A stretch of DNA of 64,000 nucleotides from Rathayibacter iranicus NCPPB 2253 = VKM Ac-1602 (lineage in GTDB: Bacteria > Actinomycetota > Actinomycetes > Actinomycetales > Microbacteriaceae): positions 124,001 through 188,000 of the forward strand of contig NZ_QGDV01000003.1 of NCBI RefSeq assembly GCF_003149025.1, written 5' to 3'. The first letter of the stretch is position 1. The number at the start of each line of letters is the position of its first letter. The notes below the pieces were generated by a model, which was given only the letters and a program-made list of their open reading frames with translations, did not search any database and was not told where the DNA came from. The translations under genes and the position numbers were made by a program. Below are positions 25,579 to 35,245 of the stretch, piece after piece.

Positions 25579-26597
25579 GCGGCGAGTTGTCGACTCCGTG
25601 CCCGGTGTGTGGCGAGCCAGTGACCACGGGAGACGCGTTCTGCGAGGCCTGCGGCACTCCGCTGATCGTCGCAGCCGCCGCCTCCGCCCCGCCCGTCGCC
25701 GTCGAGGGTGCTGGCTCTTGCGTCTACTGCGGAGGCGTCGTCGCCGCCGACGGCTACTGCGAGCAGTGCGGCCGGCCCGCGCCGACCGAGCGCGAGCACT
25801 GGGCGGAGGCACCGCATCCGCTCGTCGGCGGTGTGTGCGATCGCGGGCTCCGGCACGCCGCCAATGAGGACGCGATGGCCATCGGGGCGAGCACCTGCGA
25901 GGACGGTTCGCTGCGCACAGCGCTCCTCGTCGTATGCGATGGTGTCTCGTCGACTCCGGACTCCGACAAGGCCTCGCTGGCCGCCGCCCGCGCCGCGCTC
26001 AGCGCCCTACAGGCCGACGTGGGCGATGAGGCACTCGGGGCAGACCGCTGGAGCGCCCTGCTGCAGATGGCCACCGCGCGCGCTTCCGGAGCGATCGACG
26101 CCGCGGTCCCCGAGAAACGCGCTAACCCGCCCTCGTGCACGTTCACGGCCGCCGTGCTCGACGGCGCGCTGCTGGTCACCGGCAACGTCGGTGACAGTCG
26201 CAGCTACTGGATTCCGGACGCGGGGACGCCTCGGCAACTGACGGTCGATGACTCGTGGGCGCAGGAGCAGATCGCGGCGGGAGTCCCGCGGCAGACGGCT
26301 GAGACGGCGCCCGGCGCCCATGCCATCACACGCTGGCTGGGCGCTGACGCGCACGACGAGGAGCCGCGGGTCACCTCCGAAGTTCTCGAGGAACCGGGCT
26401 GGGTGCTCGTGTGCTCGGACGGGCTCTGGAACTATGCGTCGACGGCCAAGGACATAGCGACTGTCCTGCACGAGGCGCAGGAGCGGGTCGGGTCGGGTCC
26501 GGTCACGCTGGCGGAGGAGCTGGTCGCCTGGGCGACCGAGCGCGGTGGCCACGACAACATCACGGCGGCGCTCGTCCGCTTCGAGCCGGTGGCGTAG
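25575..26597 (+). CDS. PP2C-type Ser/Thr phosphatase with two N-terminal zinc ribbons
   Basis: 340 residues. Two short zinc ribbons open the protein: CPVCGEPVTTGDAFCEACG and CVYCGGVVAADGYCEQCG (about residues 9-62). The PP2C/PPM domain follows (about 80-338) with its metal-binding motifs RHAANEDA, VVCDGVSS, GNVGDSR, VCSDGLW and HDNITAALV. It removes phosphate from Ser/Thr using Mn2+ or Mg2+. Its start overlaps the kinase stop by 4 bases, so it is the natural opposing enzyme for the PknG homologue and probably for its substrates. It is cytoplasmic, unlike the membrane-bound PstP class. It ends the operon. Confidence 0.93.
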   Translation: MSGELSTPCPVCGEPVTTGDAFCEACGTPLIVAAAASAPPVAVEGAGSCVYCGGVVAADGYCEQCGRPAPTEREHWAEAPHPLVGGVCDRGLRHAANEDAMAIGASTCEDGSLRTALLVVCDGVSSTPDSDKASLAAARAALSALQADVGDEALGADRWSALLQMATARASGAIDAAVPEKRANPPSCTFTAAVLDGALLVTGNVGDSRSYWIPDAGTPRQLTVDDSWAQEQIAAGVPRQTAETAPGAHAITRWLGADAHDEEPRVTSEVLEEPGWVLVCSDGLWNYASTAKDIATVLHEAQERVGSGPVTLAEELVAWATERGGHDNITAALVRFEPVA

Positions 26598-26613
26598 GAG
26601 GCACGGGCGCCCG

Positions 26614-26656
26614 GCGGATCCGTCCAGTGGTCCCCTTCTGCGTTGGACGGATCCGC
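26614..26656. promoter_or_regulatory. 13-bp perfect inverted repeat upstream of mmsA (proposed PucR-type operator)
   Basis: GCGGATCCGTCCA (26614-26626) and its exact reverse complement (26644-26656) are separated by 17 bases, so the arms lie three helical turns apart. A TACAGT -10 box (26681-26686) and the mmsA start follow at once. Related two-armed sites occur before pucR, before the aminotransferase and before its truncated copy, with 16-base spacers. Confidence 0.7.
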
Positions 26657-26693
26657 GGCTCGCCGCGCGACCGGGGCCCCTACAGTCGACGCC

Positions 26694-28211
<1,518 letters not shown>

Positions 28212-28344
28212 CTCGCGCGATCCACCCGCGCACGGCCCTGGCTTCCGCAATTCCTGGTCGCCCCGCGAGACGCCACGTGTGCACGCTCCCACCGGCGTGT
28301 CTCGTACCCAAGAGGGCCGCCGGGTCGACGGATCCGCAGCCGCG

Positions 28345-29190
28345 TCAGCCGGGAGGCGCGAGCACGTAGCCGGGCTGCTCCTCGAAGAGTCGGGCGATGG
28401 GGACGTACGCCATCAGGTCGGGTCTCTCGCTGGTAGTCCGTGCGCCGTCGGCGATGATTCCGTACAGCCGTCCGCCCTGGCTCGCTACCGGTCCGCCCGA
28501 GTCACCTTGCGTGACGGACGCCAGCCAGGTCGTCGCTCCGAGCAGGTAGGGAGGGGCGCCTGGCGGAAGCACGGCGATGCCCCAGGCGCAATTCACGCCG
28601 GACACCGCTCCGCTGGTGCAGAAGACCTCGTTCTCGCCCGGGACTCCGGTGCCGTCGAAGGGCATGCTCACGATCCGGTGAGCGTGGTCACGGAGGAAGA
28701 TGGTGCCGCTCGCCCGGGGAGTGTAGCTGGTGAACGGGGCGCAGTGGCGGATCATCGAGCCGGTTCCGCAGTTCCAGTTAACCCGGGGGAGCGGGTCGAT
28801 CTTGGCGATCTCGAGATCGGAGAGCCCCGATTTCCAGATCACTCTGCCGACGACGCCCTGGTTGCCCACGCTGACGGACTCCCCCTCGTCCGCGCAGTGC
28901 GCCGCCAGCACCACATACCGGATGGCGCGGATTTGCGGCGCCAGCCGGGCGTACCAGCTGGTCACGCTGAGGACGGCGCCGACCGTGCAGTAGCCGTGCG
29001 GTAGCTCCACCCGAGTTCCGGCTTGGAGGGGAGTCTGCTGGCGGAACTCCGAAACGGCGTGAGCGGGCGCTGCGCCGGTGAGGAGCAGTGCGACGCAGGC
29101 GGAGAGCGCCGCAAGGGTGCAGAGGATCCGCCTGCCGGCTCCGGGTGCTTGGCGTTCGGGTCGGGTGCGCTGTGGGCGATCTGCTCGCAT
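28345..29190 (-). CDS. Secreted trypsin-like serine protease, Chp/Pat-1-like (copy 1)
   Basis: 281 residues from the ATG at 29190, which has AGGAGG upstream. A signal peptide ends near AHA (about residue 45). The triad is visible: His98 in AAHC, Asp125 in SDLEIAK and Ser231 in GDSGGP. Cysteine pairs around residues 68, 99, 141, 150, 191 and 201 suggest disulfides. It belongs to the chymotrypsin fold and, by length and context, resembles the Chp/Pat-1 exported proteases of Clavibacter, some of which affect plants. It shares the ending EEQPGYxLAPPG with copies 2 and 3. That link is inferred, not shown. Confidence 0.85.
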   Translation of the reverse strand: MRADRPQRTRPERQAPGAGRRILCTLAALSACVALLLTGAAPAHAVSEFRQQTPLQAGTRVELPHGYCTVGAVLSVTSWYARLAPQIRAIRYVVLAAHCADEGESVSVGNQGVVGRVIWKSGLSDLEIAKIDPLPRVNWNCGTGSMIRHCAPFTSYTPRASGTIFLRDHAHRIVSMPFDGTGVPGENEVFCTSGAVSGVNCAWGIAVLPPGAPPYLLGATTWLASVTQGDSGGPVASQGGRLYGIIADGARTTSERPDLMAYVPIARLFEEQPGYVLAPPG

Positions 29191-29419
29191 GGCACCTCCT
29201 GATGGGTGTCTAACGGGTGGCCATCGGGGACGTCCGAGCCGCCGTGGACAGGACGTTCGGTCGCTACGCCCACGAGCATGGCAGCGTTCGCCAAGGTGGG
29301 GATCCCCGCGAGGAGGAGATTTACTCTCGGTTGCGCTATGACCCTCCGTCCCTCCGCGGGGCGACGGTTCGATGGGTCTGCTCACGCGAGTGCCCGATGG
29401 GCGGGGCAGGCGGACGAGT
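29191..29419. other. Upstream region of protease copy 1 with a decayed operator copy
   Basis: No gene is seen. Two arms, GACCCTCCGTCCC (29340-29352) and TCGATGGGTCTGC (29369-29381), with a 16-base spacer and GCGACGGT before the second arm, match the layout of the aminotransferase-promoter sites at 32926 and 35167. The second arm has lost several consensus bases, so this looks like an old duplicate of that promoter. Confidence 0.5.
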
Positions 29420-30910
29420 TCAGAGCAGCCGCAGCGCCGTCCACAGCTCCGTTCGGGCGTCCACGTCATCGAGGTTGATGTCGAGCGCGCGTTCGACGGC
29501 CGTGATCCTGTTGCGCAGGGTGTGTCGGTGCACGCCGAGTTCTCTCGCTGCCGGTTCCCAGGCGCCGTTGCGGCGCAGCCACACCCGGGCGCTCTCCAGC
29601 AGTACCGCGCCCTCGGGCGTCAGGAGCGGCGCCAGGATCCGTCGCGCGAGCGGCCCTGCGCCTGAGGCGGCGAGCGCTCCGAGCATCCCCTCAGCGGCGA
29701 CATCCTCGAAGCGAGGCAGTGGGTGGGCGGCGCTCGCCCGGTCACCCGCGCGCCGCGCCTCCTGCACGCCGCGCTCCAGTTCACCCCAGCCGAGCGGAGC
29801 GGACACGCCGGCGTTCACCCCGTGCCTCGCCAGCACTGCGGCGAGCGGAGTCACGCTGTCGGCCTCGGTGATCGCGACCAGCACCGAGTCCCGCTCCGCG
29901 AAGAACAGCCGCGCGTCGTCCTCCTCCGCCACGACTTCGAGCTCGTCGAGCAGGGAATCGCCCCGCACCGGCTCGCTCAGCACGATGACCCGTACGGGCT
30001 CGGGCGGAAGGGGACTGCCGAGGCGCCGCGCGGTGCTCTCGGCAACGTCGAAGGCTCCTGCGGCGAGCAGTTCCAGCAGCCCTGAGCGCAACTGACGGCG
30101 CGAGGCGTCGAGCGCGCGCCGCTGCTCGAGCGCGATGCTTGCCAGCGCGATGACGCTCGCGACGAGGTCGCTGCCTGCCGGGTCCAGCGGAGTGCCCGTC
30201 CCGACCGCGAGCACTCCGCGCAGGTGGTCTCGCCGCCCGATCGTCTGCAGAGTCACGCCGCCGTCCACACGCAGCCCTGTGCGACGACCGCGAGAGAGGG
30301 CCTGCCGCACGGCCGCAGAGACGGACGTCTCCGCCGGCACGTCGAGCCGGGTGGGGAGGTGCACGCGCTGCCCGGCCGCGTCGAAGAGCGCGACCCAGCA
30401 GTTCAGCTGCCGCTCCAGTTCGATGAGGATCGCCGCCAGCCCGTCCGGGCGCAGCGCCGCACGCGCGACCCGTCGTTGCGCCTCCAGCGACCACTCCAGG
30501 CGCTCGCGCTGCTCCCGCGAGATGACATCGGCGACGAAGCGGATGATCCCCATGAACGGGGTGCGATCGGCCACCTCCAGCAGCGGGAGGCCCTGCCGCT
30601 CACAGGCGGCGACGAGCGCCTCCGGAACCGTGTTGTGCACGATCCGGGTCGCGAAGCCCAGCGCGCGGATGCCGCGGTCGCGAAGCCGAGTGACGTACTC
30701 CTGGGAGAACTCGGCGCTGTCGCGACCCGTGAAGTGCACGCCGTCGGTCAGCAGCAGTTGCCCCTGTTCAAGCCAGGGCGTCGGATCGACGAGGTCGGAC
30801 GAGTGCACCCACACCAGTGGAGCATCCAGCGCCGCCTCGTCGTGCACCCCGGCGAGCACCCGGAGGTGGAAGGCCGGCTCGGCGAGCAGATCGCGGACGG
30901 TCGCAGGCAT
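29420..30910 (-). CDS. PucR-family transcriptional regulator
   Basis: 496 residues. The N-terminal PucR domain (about 1-125; DLLAEPAFHLRVLAGV, WVHSSDLVDPTPWLEQGQLLLTDG) is followed by a GGDEF-like/GAF-like middle (about 170-400) and a C-terminal PucR helix-turn-helix (about 440-490; WEPAARELGVHRHTLRNRI). Relatives control purine, GABA and omega-amino-acid catabolism. The gene lies between mmsA and the aminotransferase. A two-armed site before its own start (30925-30966) suggests it regulates itself and both enzymes. It is flanked by protease genes that probably entered later. Confidence 0.9.
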   Translation of the reverse strand: MPATVRDLLAEPAFHLRVLAGVHDEAALDAPLVWVHSSDLVDPTPWLEQGQLLLTDGVHFTGRDSAEFSQEYVTRLRDRGIRALGFATRIVHNTVPEALVAACERQGLPLLEVADRTPFMGIIRFVADVISREQRERLEWSLEAQRRVARAALRPDGLAAILIELERQLNCWVALFDAAGQRVHLPTRLDVPAETSVSAAVRQALSRGRRTGLRVDGGVTLQTIGRRDHLRGVLAVGTGTPLDPAGSDLVASVIALASIALEQRRALDASRRQLRSGLLELLAAGAFDVAESTARRLGSPLPPEPVRVIVLSEPVRGDSLLDELEVVAEEDDARLFFAERDSVLVAITEADSVTPLAAVLARHGVNAGVSAPLGWGELERGVQEARRAGDRASAAHPLPRFEDVAAEGMLGALAASGAGPLARRILAPLLTPEGAVLLESARVWLRRNGAWEPAARELGVHRHTLRNRITAVERALDINLDDVDARTELWTALRLL

Positions 30911-30924
30911 CTTCGGCTCCCTTC

Positions 30925-30966
30925 GACGTATGGTCGATCGTAGAGGTGGCGGTTGGACGGATTGGC
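30925..30966. promoter_or_regulatory. Two-armed operator-like site upstream of pucR-type gene
   Basis: GACGTATGGTCGA (30925-30937) and TGGACGGATTGGC (30954-30966) are separated by 16 bases. The second arm matches the mmsA arm at 10 of 13 bases. The first arm matches the aminotransferase arm at 8 of 13. Confidence 0.45.
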
Positions 30967-31003
30967 CCTCGGGGCGGTGCTGCCGGCCGGGCTCCTCGGA
31001 GAC

Positions 31004-31849
31004 TCAGCCGGGAGGCGCGAGCTGGTAGCCGGGCTGCTCCTCGAAGACGCGGGAGATGGGGACGAAGCTCATGAAGTCAGGTAAAATATTTCGCACGTCT
31101 CCGCCCTCGCTAATGGTTCCGTACAGTTGTCCACTGCGGCTCACGACGGGTCCGCCGGAATCTCCGTCTAAAGTCGCGTTTCGCCAGGTCGTTGCCCCCA
31201 GGATGAAGGGCGGAGCGCCATGCGGGAGCGCGTGGAGACCCCAGGAGCAGTTCACGCCGGTGATCGCGCCGCTCGTGCAGAAGATCTCATTGAGTCCGGG
31301 AGTCCCCGAGCCTGTGACGGGCACGCTCGCGTAGCGGCCCGCCTGATCGAAGAGGAAAACGTTGCCGACTGCACGTGGTGTGTAGGTCGTGATCGGCATG
31401 CAACGGTGCAGCGTCGAACTGCCATCGCAGTCCCAGCTAGTCCTGGCGAGCGGATCGATCCTCGCGATCATAATGTCCGCGGCCACGGCTTTCCAGATCA
31501 CCGTGCCGACGTTGGCCTGAGAGCCCACGCTGACGGAATCTCCGACCTCGCCGCAATGTCCTGCCAGGACGATATACCGGACCGCCTTCAATCGGGCCGA
31601 CAGTTGGAGATACCAACTCCTGGAACTCAGAACGGCGCCCGTCGTACATCCCCACTCGCCCAGTCGGACAAAGGTCCCTGCATTGATGGGAAGCTGAAGC
31701 CGGAAACCTGAGACGGCACTCGCGGGCTGTGCACTCGCGCTGAGCATTCCGAGCGAGACGGCTAGCGCAGTGAGGGACAGAGCCACTCGTCTACGGCGTG
31801 CTGCCTTCCGTCGGTCGCGCTTGTGCTGCTTCGCCACATCTGCTTGCAT
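31004..31849 (-). CDS. Secreted trypsin-like serine protease, Chp/Pat-1-like (copy 2)
   Basis: 281 residues. A very basic start (KRDRRKAARRRR) and a hydrophobic segment make a signal peptide cut near ASA (about 45). The triad is His98 (AGHC), Asp125 (AADIMIAR) and Ser231 (GDSGGP), at the same spacing as copy 1. Cysteines match copies 1 and 3. It lies 48 bases after the SGNH hydrolase gene on the same strand and is probably co-transcribed with it. It ends EEQPGYQLAPPG. The pair is repeated at 33212-35007. Confidence 0.87.
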   Translation of the reverse strand: MQADVAKQHKRDRRKAARRRRVALSLTALAVSLGMLSASAQPASAVSGFRLQLPINAGTFVRLGEWGCTTGAVLSSRSWYLQLSARLKAVRYIVLAGHCGEVGDSVSVGSQANVGTVIWKAVAADIMIARIDPLARTSWDCDGSSTLHRCMPITTYTPRAVGNVFLFDQAGRYASVPVTGSGTPGLNEIFCTSGAITGVNCSWGLHALPHGAPPFILGATTWRNATLDGDSGGPVVSRSGQLYGTISEGGDVRNILPDFMSFVPISRVFEEQPGYQLAPPG

Positions 31850-31897
31850 CTCTGGTCCTCTTTCAGTGGAGATCGGGTAAGAGGTAACACGGCTGCG

Positions 31898-32782
31898 CTA
31901 ATTGCTACTGTGCGAAAAGGAGGATGCATTCCATTCCACTTCGGCGATCGCCGCCTGTCCGGCGATGTTCGGGTGGAAGTGGTCGATGGTACTGATGAGG
32001 TCCGGGGTGAAGTCGAGCCTGGTGAGTGCGCCGCCATCCCAGTGGCAGAGCGGACCTGCCGTCGAGCACGTCCGCTCCAGCGCAGCGTTGAAGTCCTGCA
32101 CCCGCTTTTTCGCGGCGGCGACGGAGGCTGTTGCGGCCGGTGGACTGAGGGGTGCCCCGCTCGTGCTAACGCCGCGGGTGGTGCGGCAGAGGCCACCCGA
32201 ACTCCACAGGTGAGCGCCGGCGAAGCGTTCCGACCTCCACTGCGAAGCAGTGTTTGGCACCGATGAGAGTTCGATCTGTGCCGAGGGCCACGTGCTCCGG
32301 ATTGTGCTGATTGCCGCCTCTACGCCAGAGCGGAAAGTGCTCACCGGAGTCATGGTGTAACCATCGCTTGCCGCCACGTTCCCCGGGCTGCACAGGTCGT
32401 TTCCGCCGATGAGAAGGGTGATGACATCGGGATGCACGCCCGCGGCGACGGCGGCCCGAATGCGCGCCGGGACCTGAGCGACGGTGTTGCCACTCTGTGC
32501 GAAGTTGGCGGTGGTAACCGTCGTGCCAGGCCGCGACTTCTGCAGGCGCTGGGCGAAGGAGTTCACGGCGGGAGCGCCGCCGGTCGACCAACTGAAGTCA
32601 GGGCAATCGGTGAACGAGCCGCACGCGGCGAAGGCTCGGGTGGTCGAGTCGCCGAGGCTGAGAACGGAGAGGTGCGAGGGAGTTGCCGCCGCGGCAATGC
32701 CGGTGGGTGCGAGCGCGCTGACCGCGGCGAGGGCGACTCCGATCGCGAGGGTGCGGGCGCGGGTGAGGGGAGACAGAGTCAT
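31898..32782 (-). CDS. Secreted SGNH/GDSL hydrolase (copy 1)
   Basis: 294 residues with a signal peptide ending at AAA (about 33). Block I is LSLGDSTT (nucleophile Ser46), block III is LIGGNDLC and the catalytic pair is Asp267-x-x-His270 in IDHFHP. These are the SGNH serine esterase motifs. Likely substrates are acyl or acetyl esters on polysaccharides or lipids outside the cell, so plant cell wall or surface material is possible. Six cysteines suggest disulfides. It is about 65% similar by eye to the copy at 34045-35007. The ATG at 32782 is preceded by GAGGA. Confidence 0.87.
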   Translation of the reverse strand: MTLSPLTRARTLAIGVALAAVSALAPTGIAAAATPSHLSVLSLGDSTTRAFAACGSFTDCPDFSWSTGGAPAVNSFAQRLQKSRPGTTVTTANFAQSGNTVAQVPARIRAAVAAGVHPDVITLLIGGNDLCSPGNVAASDGYTMTPVSTFRSGVEAAISTIRSTWPSAQIELSSVPNTASQWRSERFAGAHLWSSGGLCRTTRGVSTSGAPLSPPAATASVAAAKKRVQDFNAALERTCSTAGPLCHWDGGALTRLDFTPDLISTIDHFHPNIAGQAAIAEVEWNASSFSHSSN

Positions 32783-32925
32783 AACATTCCGATCCTCGGA
32801 GGGGGCGTGGCGGAGTGAGAGTCGCAGCGGTTGCCGTGAGGGCGGCGACGTCCTGATGAGCAAGCTCCCACTCGGGTGCCCACCGAGGACGGTGCACGGC
32901 GCAGGGCGCGGTAGTGGCCCGCTTC

Positions 32926-32967
32926 GACGTTCTGTCCCTCCGAGACGCGACGGTTCGACGGATCCGC
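32926..32967. promoter_or_regulatory. Two-armed operator-like site upstream of the truncated aminotransferase copy
   Basis: GACGTTCTGTCCC (32926-32938) and TCGACGGATCCGC (32955-32967), 16 bases apart, nearly identical to the site at 35167-35208. It now sits between a truncated gene and an SGNH hydrolase. Confidence 0.6.
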
Positions 32968-33005
32968 CCGCGAGAGACGCGCGCGGGCTGGGCACGATGG
33001 ACGCC

Positions 33006-33176
33006 ATGACGGCCTCGACCGTTCCCACTGCTCCCACTGTCCGCGACAACGCCTCGGTCACCGCCGCCGACCGCTCCCAGGTTTTTCACTCCTGGACGGC
33101 TCAGGGTGCGCTCAATCCGGTGCCAATCGCCGACGGCCTCGGCGCAGAGGCCGGGGATGTCGACGGCACCCGCTAG
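33006..33176 (+). pseudogene. Aminotransferase remnant (first 56 codons)
   Basis: The frame reads TVRDNASVTAADRSQVFHSW and GALNPVPIADGLGAE, then DVDGTR and a TAG stop. It matches the first 53 residues of the intact aminotransferase at 35246 with few changes. Homology ends exactly after GTR, where sequence leading into protease copy 3 begins. It is the right-hand scar of a tandem duplication. Confidence 0.9.
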
Positions 33177-33211
33177 TGTCCTGCGGTGAGCAGATTGTGC
33201 GGACCGTCGAC

Positions 33212-34036
33212 TCAGCCGGGAGGCGCGAGTTCGTAGCCGCGCTGCTCTTCGAAAAGACGGGAGATGGGAACGAAGGTCATGAAGCCGACGAGGCGGGTGC
33301 CCGACTTGCCGCCCTTACTGATGAATCCGTAGAGCTGCCCGCCTCGACTCACGACCGGCCCACCCGAATCGCCGTCCAGTGTCGCCTTGCGCTTCGTACT
33401 CGCACCGAGGACGAGGGGCTGGTAAAGCGGTACATCCGGATCCAGGAACCACGTACAGTTCACGCCGCTCACGGCGCCGCTCGTGCAGAACGTCTCGTTG
33501 GGTTCGGGCGCTCCGAAGCCGGCGACGGGCACGCTCGCGTATTCTCCAGTGTGATCGTAGAGAAAGACGTTGCCAATCGCTCGCGGTGTGAAGGTCGTCA
33601 TCGGCGAGCAGTTGTGTAGCGTCGAGCTGCCGGCGCAGTGGTAGGAGTTCCTGGCGAGCGGATCGATCCTCGCGATCATGATGTCCGCTACCCGGGCTTT
33701 CCAGATGACCTTGCCGACGGTGCCGACCTGCCCCACGGAGACGTCGTCTCCGACGTTTCCGCAGTGTCCTGCGGCGGCGACGTATCGGGTCGCCTTGAGG
33801 CGGGCCGATATTTGCATATACCAACTCTTCGAGGCCAAGACCGCGCCCACCGTACAGTTCCCACGGGGTAGTCCGATGCGAGTGCCGGCGTTGAGGGGAA
33901 CCTCCATGCGGAACTCCGACACGGCATTGGCGGGAACCGCGCCTGAGCTGATCACACCGCCGCAGACGCTGACGGCAGCGAGGGCGAGAAAGAGTCGCCT
34001 GACGCGTCCGCGCCTGTTTCGGCCGGGCGTGCGCAT
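33212..34036 (-). CDS. Secreted trypsin-like serine protease, Chp/Pat-1-like (copy 3)
   Basis: 274 residues from the ATG at 34036. It has a signal peptide ending near ANA (about 38), with His91 (AGHC), Asp118 (VADIMIAR) and Ser224 (GDSGGP). It is closest to copy 2: ADIMIARIDPLAR and the SSTLH...TPRAIGNVF region are shared almost word for word. Its ending is EEQRGYELAPPG. It starts 8 bases after the stop of SGNH copy 2, so translation is probably coupled to that gene. A longer frame through the SGNH gene is a shadow. Confidence 0.87.
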   Translation of the reverse strand: MRTPGRNRRGRVRRLFLALAAVSVCGGVISSGAVPANAVSEFRMEVPLNAGTRIGLPRGNCTVGAVLASKSWYMQISARLKATRYVAAAGHCGNVGDDVSVGQVGTVGKVIWKARVADIMIARIDPLARNSYHCAGSSTLHNCSPMTTFTPRAIGNVFLYDHTGEYASVPVAGFGAPEPNETFCTSGAVSGVNCTWFLDPDVPLYQPLVLGASTKRKATLDGDSGGPVVSRGGQLYGFISKGGKSGTRLVGFMTFVPISRLFEEQRGYELAPPG

Positions 34037-34044
34037 CCGCAGTG

Positions 34045-35007
34045 TTACTTCCAGCCCGCGGCGAAGGACGAAGCGTTCCACTCGACCTCGGCAATCTTCG
34101 CCTGGCCGGCGGCACTGGGGTGGAAGTGGTCGACCTCGCTGATGAGGTCCGGAGTGAACCGCATGCGGGTCAGCGCGCCGCCGTCCCAGTTGCACAGTGG
34201 GCCATCCGCCGCGCAGGCCTGCTCGAGCACGGCGTTGAAGTCGACGACCCGTTTCGCCGCCGCTGCGACGGAGGCAGACGCGTCTGATGGGCTCAGCGGC
34301 ACCTCGGTCATGCTGACGCCGCGGGTAGTACGGCAGAAGCCGGCCGAACTCCAGCGGAACTGGCCTTCTGGTCCGCGTGACGCCTCCCACTGGGTGGCGT
34401 TGTCCGGCACCGACGAGAGCTCGAGCTTCGCGGACGGCCAGGCGCTTCTGATCGTTGTGATCGCCGTCTCCACGCCGGTGCGGAAGGTGCTCACCGGAGT
34501 CATGTTGTAGCCGTCGCTCGCTACGGGGATGCCTGGGCCGCACAGGTCGTTGCCGCCGATGAGGAGGGTGATGACGTCGGGTTTCTCCCCCGCGTCGACC
34601 GCTTCCTGGACGCGCGCGGGAACCCCGGCGACGGTGCTGCCGCTCTTGGAGTAGTTCGCGGTGCTGACGCTCGTGTCGGGCAGCAGCTTCTGCAGACGCT
34701 GGGCGATGGAGTTGACGACCGGAGCGCTCCCGGTCGACCAGCTGAAGTCGGGGCAGTCCGTCCAGGTGCCGCAGGCGGAGTTCGCCTGGGTGGTCGAATC
34801 GCCGAGGCTGAGAAGCGAGAGGTGCGAGGGAGTATTCGCGGAGGGGGTCGCCGCGGAGGGGATTGCTGTGGAGGAGGTCGCCGCGGAGGCGATACCGGCG
34901 GGCGCGAGTGCGCTCACGGTGGCAAGGACGGCTCCGATTGTGAGGGTACGGGCGATGAAGTGTGCCCGAGTCGAGGGGCGCGCTGGGGTGTGGGTAAAGA
35001 GTTTCAT
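34045..35007 (-). CDS. Secreted SGNH/GDSL hydrolase (copy 2)
   Basis: 320 residues, with a signal peptide to about residue 42, then a Ser/Ala/Thr spacer that copy 1 lacks (SSTAIPSAATPSANTPS). The motifs are LSLGDSTT (Ser71), LIGGNDLC and VDHFHP (Asp293, His296). Domain content and length are otherwise those of copy 1. It is probably transcribed from the region shared with the divergent aminotransferase, and it is followed closely by protease copy 3. The substrate is unknown; extracellular ester hydrolysis is the family role. Confidence 0.87.
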   Translation of the reverse strand: MKLFTHTPARPSTRAHFIARTLTIGAVLATVSALAPAGIASAATSSTAIPSAATPSANTPSHLSLLSLGDSTTQANSACGTWTDCPDFSWSTGSAPVVNSIAQRLQKLLPDTSVSTANYSKSGSTVAGVPARVQEAVDAGEKPDVITLLIGGNDLCGPGIPVASDGYNMTPVSTFRTGVETAITTIRSAWPSAKLELSSVPDNATQWEASRGPEGQFRWSSAGFCRTTRGVSMTEVPLSPSDASASVAAAAKRVVDFNAVLEQACAADGPLCNWDGGALTRMRFTPDLISEVDHFHPSAAGQAKIAEVEWNASSFAAGWK

Positions 35008-35166
35008 GAGATTCCGATCATCGATGGTTGGCGGATGATTGGCGGGTGGCCTGACAGTTGCAGCGGACTCCGAGAGGGCGACGCTGCTCTCATGAGGAAG
35101 TTCTAATTTTGGCGAGAAATTCGCGACTGCGTGGCGCGCGGTCGCGCTCAAGTGCGCGCCGCGCTC

Positions 35167-35208
35167 GACGTTCCGTCCCGCCCAGACGCGACGGCTCGAC
35201 GGATCCGC
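35167..35208. promoter_or_regulatory. Two-armed operator-like site upstream of the aminotransferase gene
   Basis: GACGTTCCGTCCC (35167-35179) and TCGACGGATCCGC (35196-35208) with a 16-base spacer. The second arm matches 12 of 13 bases of the mmsA arm. The gene start lies 38 bases downstream, the same distance as at mmsA. Confidence 0.65.
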
Positions 35209-35245
35209 ACGCGCTCATCCCCGCGGACGGAGGATCCTGGATCCC

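Noticed and set aside
32598-33089. Minus-strand frame across the SGNH hydrolase promoter
   Set aside because: It overlaps the intact SGNH signal sequence and the aminotransferase remnant; arginine-rich shadow.
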